DNA of 64,000 nt. Source: Murdochiella massiliensis. GTDB lineage: Bacteria > Bacillota > Clostridia > Tissierellales > Peptoniphilaceae. The notes below the pieces were generated by a model. The model searched no databases. It saw nothing but the letters and a program-made list of their open reading frames with translations, and had not been told where the DNA came from. The translations under genes were made by a program, and so were the position numbers. Position 1 is the stretch's first letter. Every line of letters begins with the position of its first letter. The DNA lies in the NCBI RefSeq assembly GCF_900059565.1, contig NZ_FIZW01000002.1, positions 186,001 to 250,000 on the forward strand, written 5' to 3'. Of the stretch, positions 62,513 to 64,000 are shown piece by piece.

Positions 62513-64000
62513 TTATTTCACGCTGTGCATCTGCGCGGTAATCTTCTCCGTCAATTCGTCACAAATGGCATTGGCCTCTTGTTCCTGTTCCCCTACCGAA
62601 TAGACATAGAGCTTAATTTTGGGTTCCGTTCCTGAGGGACGAATCGCACACCAACTCTCGTCATCAAACTCGTATTTTAAGACATTGGATTTAGGCAGTC
62701 CGGTGTCATCATTAAGATAATCCAATACCTTAATGACCTTGCGCTCTCCGGCATCCTTAATTCCCTTCTCGCGGAAAGTGTCCATAATGCGCCCGATGAG
62801 CGCCTGTCCGTCCGCTCCCTCCTTCACAATGGAAATCAACTTATTCCCATAATAGCCATACTCCTCGTAGATATCGTGCAAAATATCCAGAAGTGTTTTT
62901 TTCTGCGTTTTCTTGTAAAAGGCCGCTGCTTCAACAAGCAGCATTGCCGAAGAAACAGCATCCTTATCCCGCACAAATTCACCGTGATTGTACCCGATGC
63001 TTTCCTCGTAGCCGAACACAAAGGTATGTTCTTTTGTGGTATCCCATTCGTTAACCGGAGCGGCAATGTTCTTAAAACCGGTGAGAACATCAAAAAGGGC
63101 CAGCCCGTACTTTTTTGTAATCTTTCGCGCAATATCGCCGGTCACGATGGATTTAATAACAGCACCGTCTTTTGGCAATTTCCCCGTAGCAGCCATCTCC
63201 GAAACAATATAATGTGTAAGCAAAGCGCCGATATGGTTTCCATTGAAAAATTGATACGTGCCGTCGGGCTTGCGCACTTCCAGAGCCAAACGGTCGGAAT
63301 CCGGATCGGAGGCGATCAGCAGTTCCGCGCTCACTTCCTGTCCTTTTTTTTCTGCCAGGCGGAAGCACTCCGGACGTTCCGGATTGGGATAGCCGGTCGT
63401 AGTGAAATCCGGATCCGGTTCAATTTCTTCCTCAACAAGTGTAATGCCGGTAAACCCTCTGCGTGTCAACACCGTACGGATAGGAATGTTTCCGCATCCG
63501 TTAAGTGGTGAATACACAAACGGCACAGATTTGTCGACATCCTCATGAATAGCCAGCGCAAGCACCTTGTCCAGGTAACGTTCCATCAGACTGTCGTCGA
63601 TGAGAACAATTTTCCCTTCGGATACCCCCTGATCGAAAGCGATGCGTTCAATACACCCATCCTTCTCACACGCATGAATGTTTTTTTCGATTTTTTCCGC
63701 CCAGTCATCCAGAATCTGTGAGCCGGCTGTGCCGTATGCTTTATAGCCATTATACTCTCGCGGATTGTGTGACGCGGTCACCATCACGCCGGCAAAGGCA
63801 CCAAGATCCCGAATGGTATACGACAAAACCGGTGTCGGCACAATATCCCGATGCAGGTATACGCGAATGCCGTGCGCAGCAAAAATCTGCGCCGAGAGAT
63901 GCGCAAATTCACGTGACATATGGCGTACATCATAACCGATGGCGACGCCTTTTTTCTTGGCTTCTTCCCCACAATCCGCAATCATGCGTGCAAAGCCTTC
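62513..64000 (-). CDS. Phospho-sugar mutase (PgcA/PMM-PGM type), 5' end off window
   Basis: Alpha-D-phosphohexomutase; about 495 residues are visible and the N-terminus lies beyond the right edge (the family averages about 570). The phosphoserine loop reads TASHNPREYNGYK, the metal loop DPDSDRLAL, the sugar loop FGYEESIGYN and the phosphate-binding C-terminus RPSGTEPKIKLY, all intact. The open frame is open at the right edge, and ATG 63985 is only an internal Met. Interconverts glucose-1-P and glucose-6-P, linking maltodextrin breakdown to glycolysis, and may also use mannose phosphates. Confidence 0.94.
   Translation of the reverse strand, partial: EGFARMIADCGEEAKKKGVAIGYDVRHMSREFAHLSAQIFAAHGIRVYLHRDIVPTPVLSYTIRDLGAFAGVMVTASHNPREYNGYKAYGTAGSQILDDWAEKIEKNIHACEKDGCIERIAFDQGVSEGKIVLIDDSLMERYLDKVLALAIHEDVDKSVPFVYSPLNGCGNIPIRTVLTRRGFTGITLVEEEIEPDPDFTTTGYPNPERPECFRLAEKKGQEVSAELLIASDPDSDRLALEVRKPDGTYQFFNGNHIGALLTHYIVSEMAATGKLPKDGAVIKSIVTGDIARKITKKYGLALFDVLTGFKNIAAPVNEWDTTKEHTFVFGYEESIGYNHGEFVRDKDAVSSAMLLVEAAAFYKKTQKKTLLDILHDIYEEYGYYGNKLISIVKEGADGQALIGRIMDTFREKGIKDAGERKVIKVLDYLNDDTGLPKSNVLKYEFDDESWCAIRPSGTEPKIKLYVYSVGEQEQEANAICDELTEKITAQMHSVK

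Noticed and set aside
62876-63511. 211-aa plus-strand open frame
   Set aside because: Antisense to the phosphohexomutase, which has all its active-site loops.

Overview
This is a contiguous stretch of a low-redundancy, gene-dense bacterial chromosome. Gene content and order (efp-nusB-xseAB-ispA-argR-recN, lspA-sepF-yggS, tgt-queA-ruvBAC, FHA-ftsW-PBP), strong GGAGG ribosome-binding sites, Firmicutes-type HPr with Ser46, YitT, YtxH, CvfB, PC4/YdbC and an ExPortal-free Gram-positive envelope set point to the Bacillota. A Clostridia/Tissierellia anaerobe (for example a Peptoniphilaceae-like Gram-positive anaerobic coccus) fits best, but that placement is inference. I see no insertion sequence, prophage, CRISPR array or rRNA.

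Almost everything from 1 to about 55,300 is on the minus strand, often with ATGA/TAATG or 8-30 bp overlaps, so the replication fork probably moves right to left and the origin lies to the right. Plus-strand exceptions are recX + GIY-YIG (40.3-41.2 kb) and nadK, trkA-trkH (55.4-59.1 kb).

Layout. 1-5.3 kb: efp operon (efp, nusB, xseA, xseB, ispA, argR, recN) from a good promoter at 5304-5332. 5.4-13.8 kb: comM-like ATPase, pseudouridine synthase, ung, lspA, sepF, PLP-binding YggS, an HlyD-like membrane protein, plsY, der, RseC-like. 13.8-25.3 kb: aspS, glyoxalase II-like hydrolase, relA, recJ, yajC, tgt, queA, ruvB, ruvA, ruvC. 25.3-27.1 kb: an unrecognised gene, then nine tRNA genes in one array with a promoter and a terminator, none of them encoding CCA. 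27.1-28.8 kb: a DapF/CntK-type racemase and a patatin. 28.8-36.6 kb: a maltodextrin locus (binding protein, small membrane protein, MalF with a very long N-terminal extension, MalG, ATPase, MalQ). 36.8-40.1 kb: lysS fused to a tRNA-binding domain, greA, CYTH, PC4-like. 41.2-46.7 kb: lipoprotein, histidine kinase, response regulator, RluA family, P-loop protein, DUF1292. 46.7-53.7 kb: pepD, SurA-like, cvfB, YitT, ptsI, ptsH and a CcpA-like LacI regulator. 53.9-55.3 kb: DUF948 and YtxH proteins and a structured RNA that looks like 6S RNA. 55.4-64 kb: nadK, trkAH, PBP, FtsW/RodA, FHA and the 3' part of a phosphohexomutase.

Functional links: the PTS proteins HPr/EI sit beside a CcpA-like regulator, and cre-like sites are visible in the mal leader, upstream of ptsH and in the regulator's own promoter, suggesting a carbon catabolite circuit inside this window. 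Potassium uptake (TrkAH), septum/peptidoglycan genes (SepF, FtsW/RodA, PBP, FHA) and translation/repair housekeeping make up the rest. The most unusual items are the MalF extension, the LysRS tRNA-binding fusion, the 6S-like RNA, the consensus promoter with a hairpin at its +1 before greA, the racemase-patatin pair and the regulator-kinase-lipoprotein operon.
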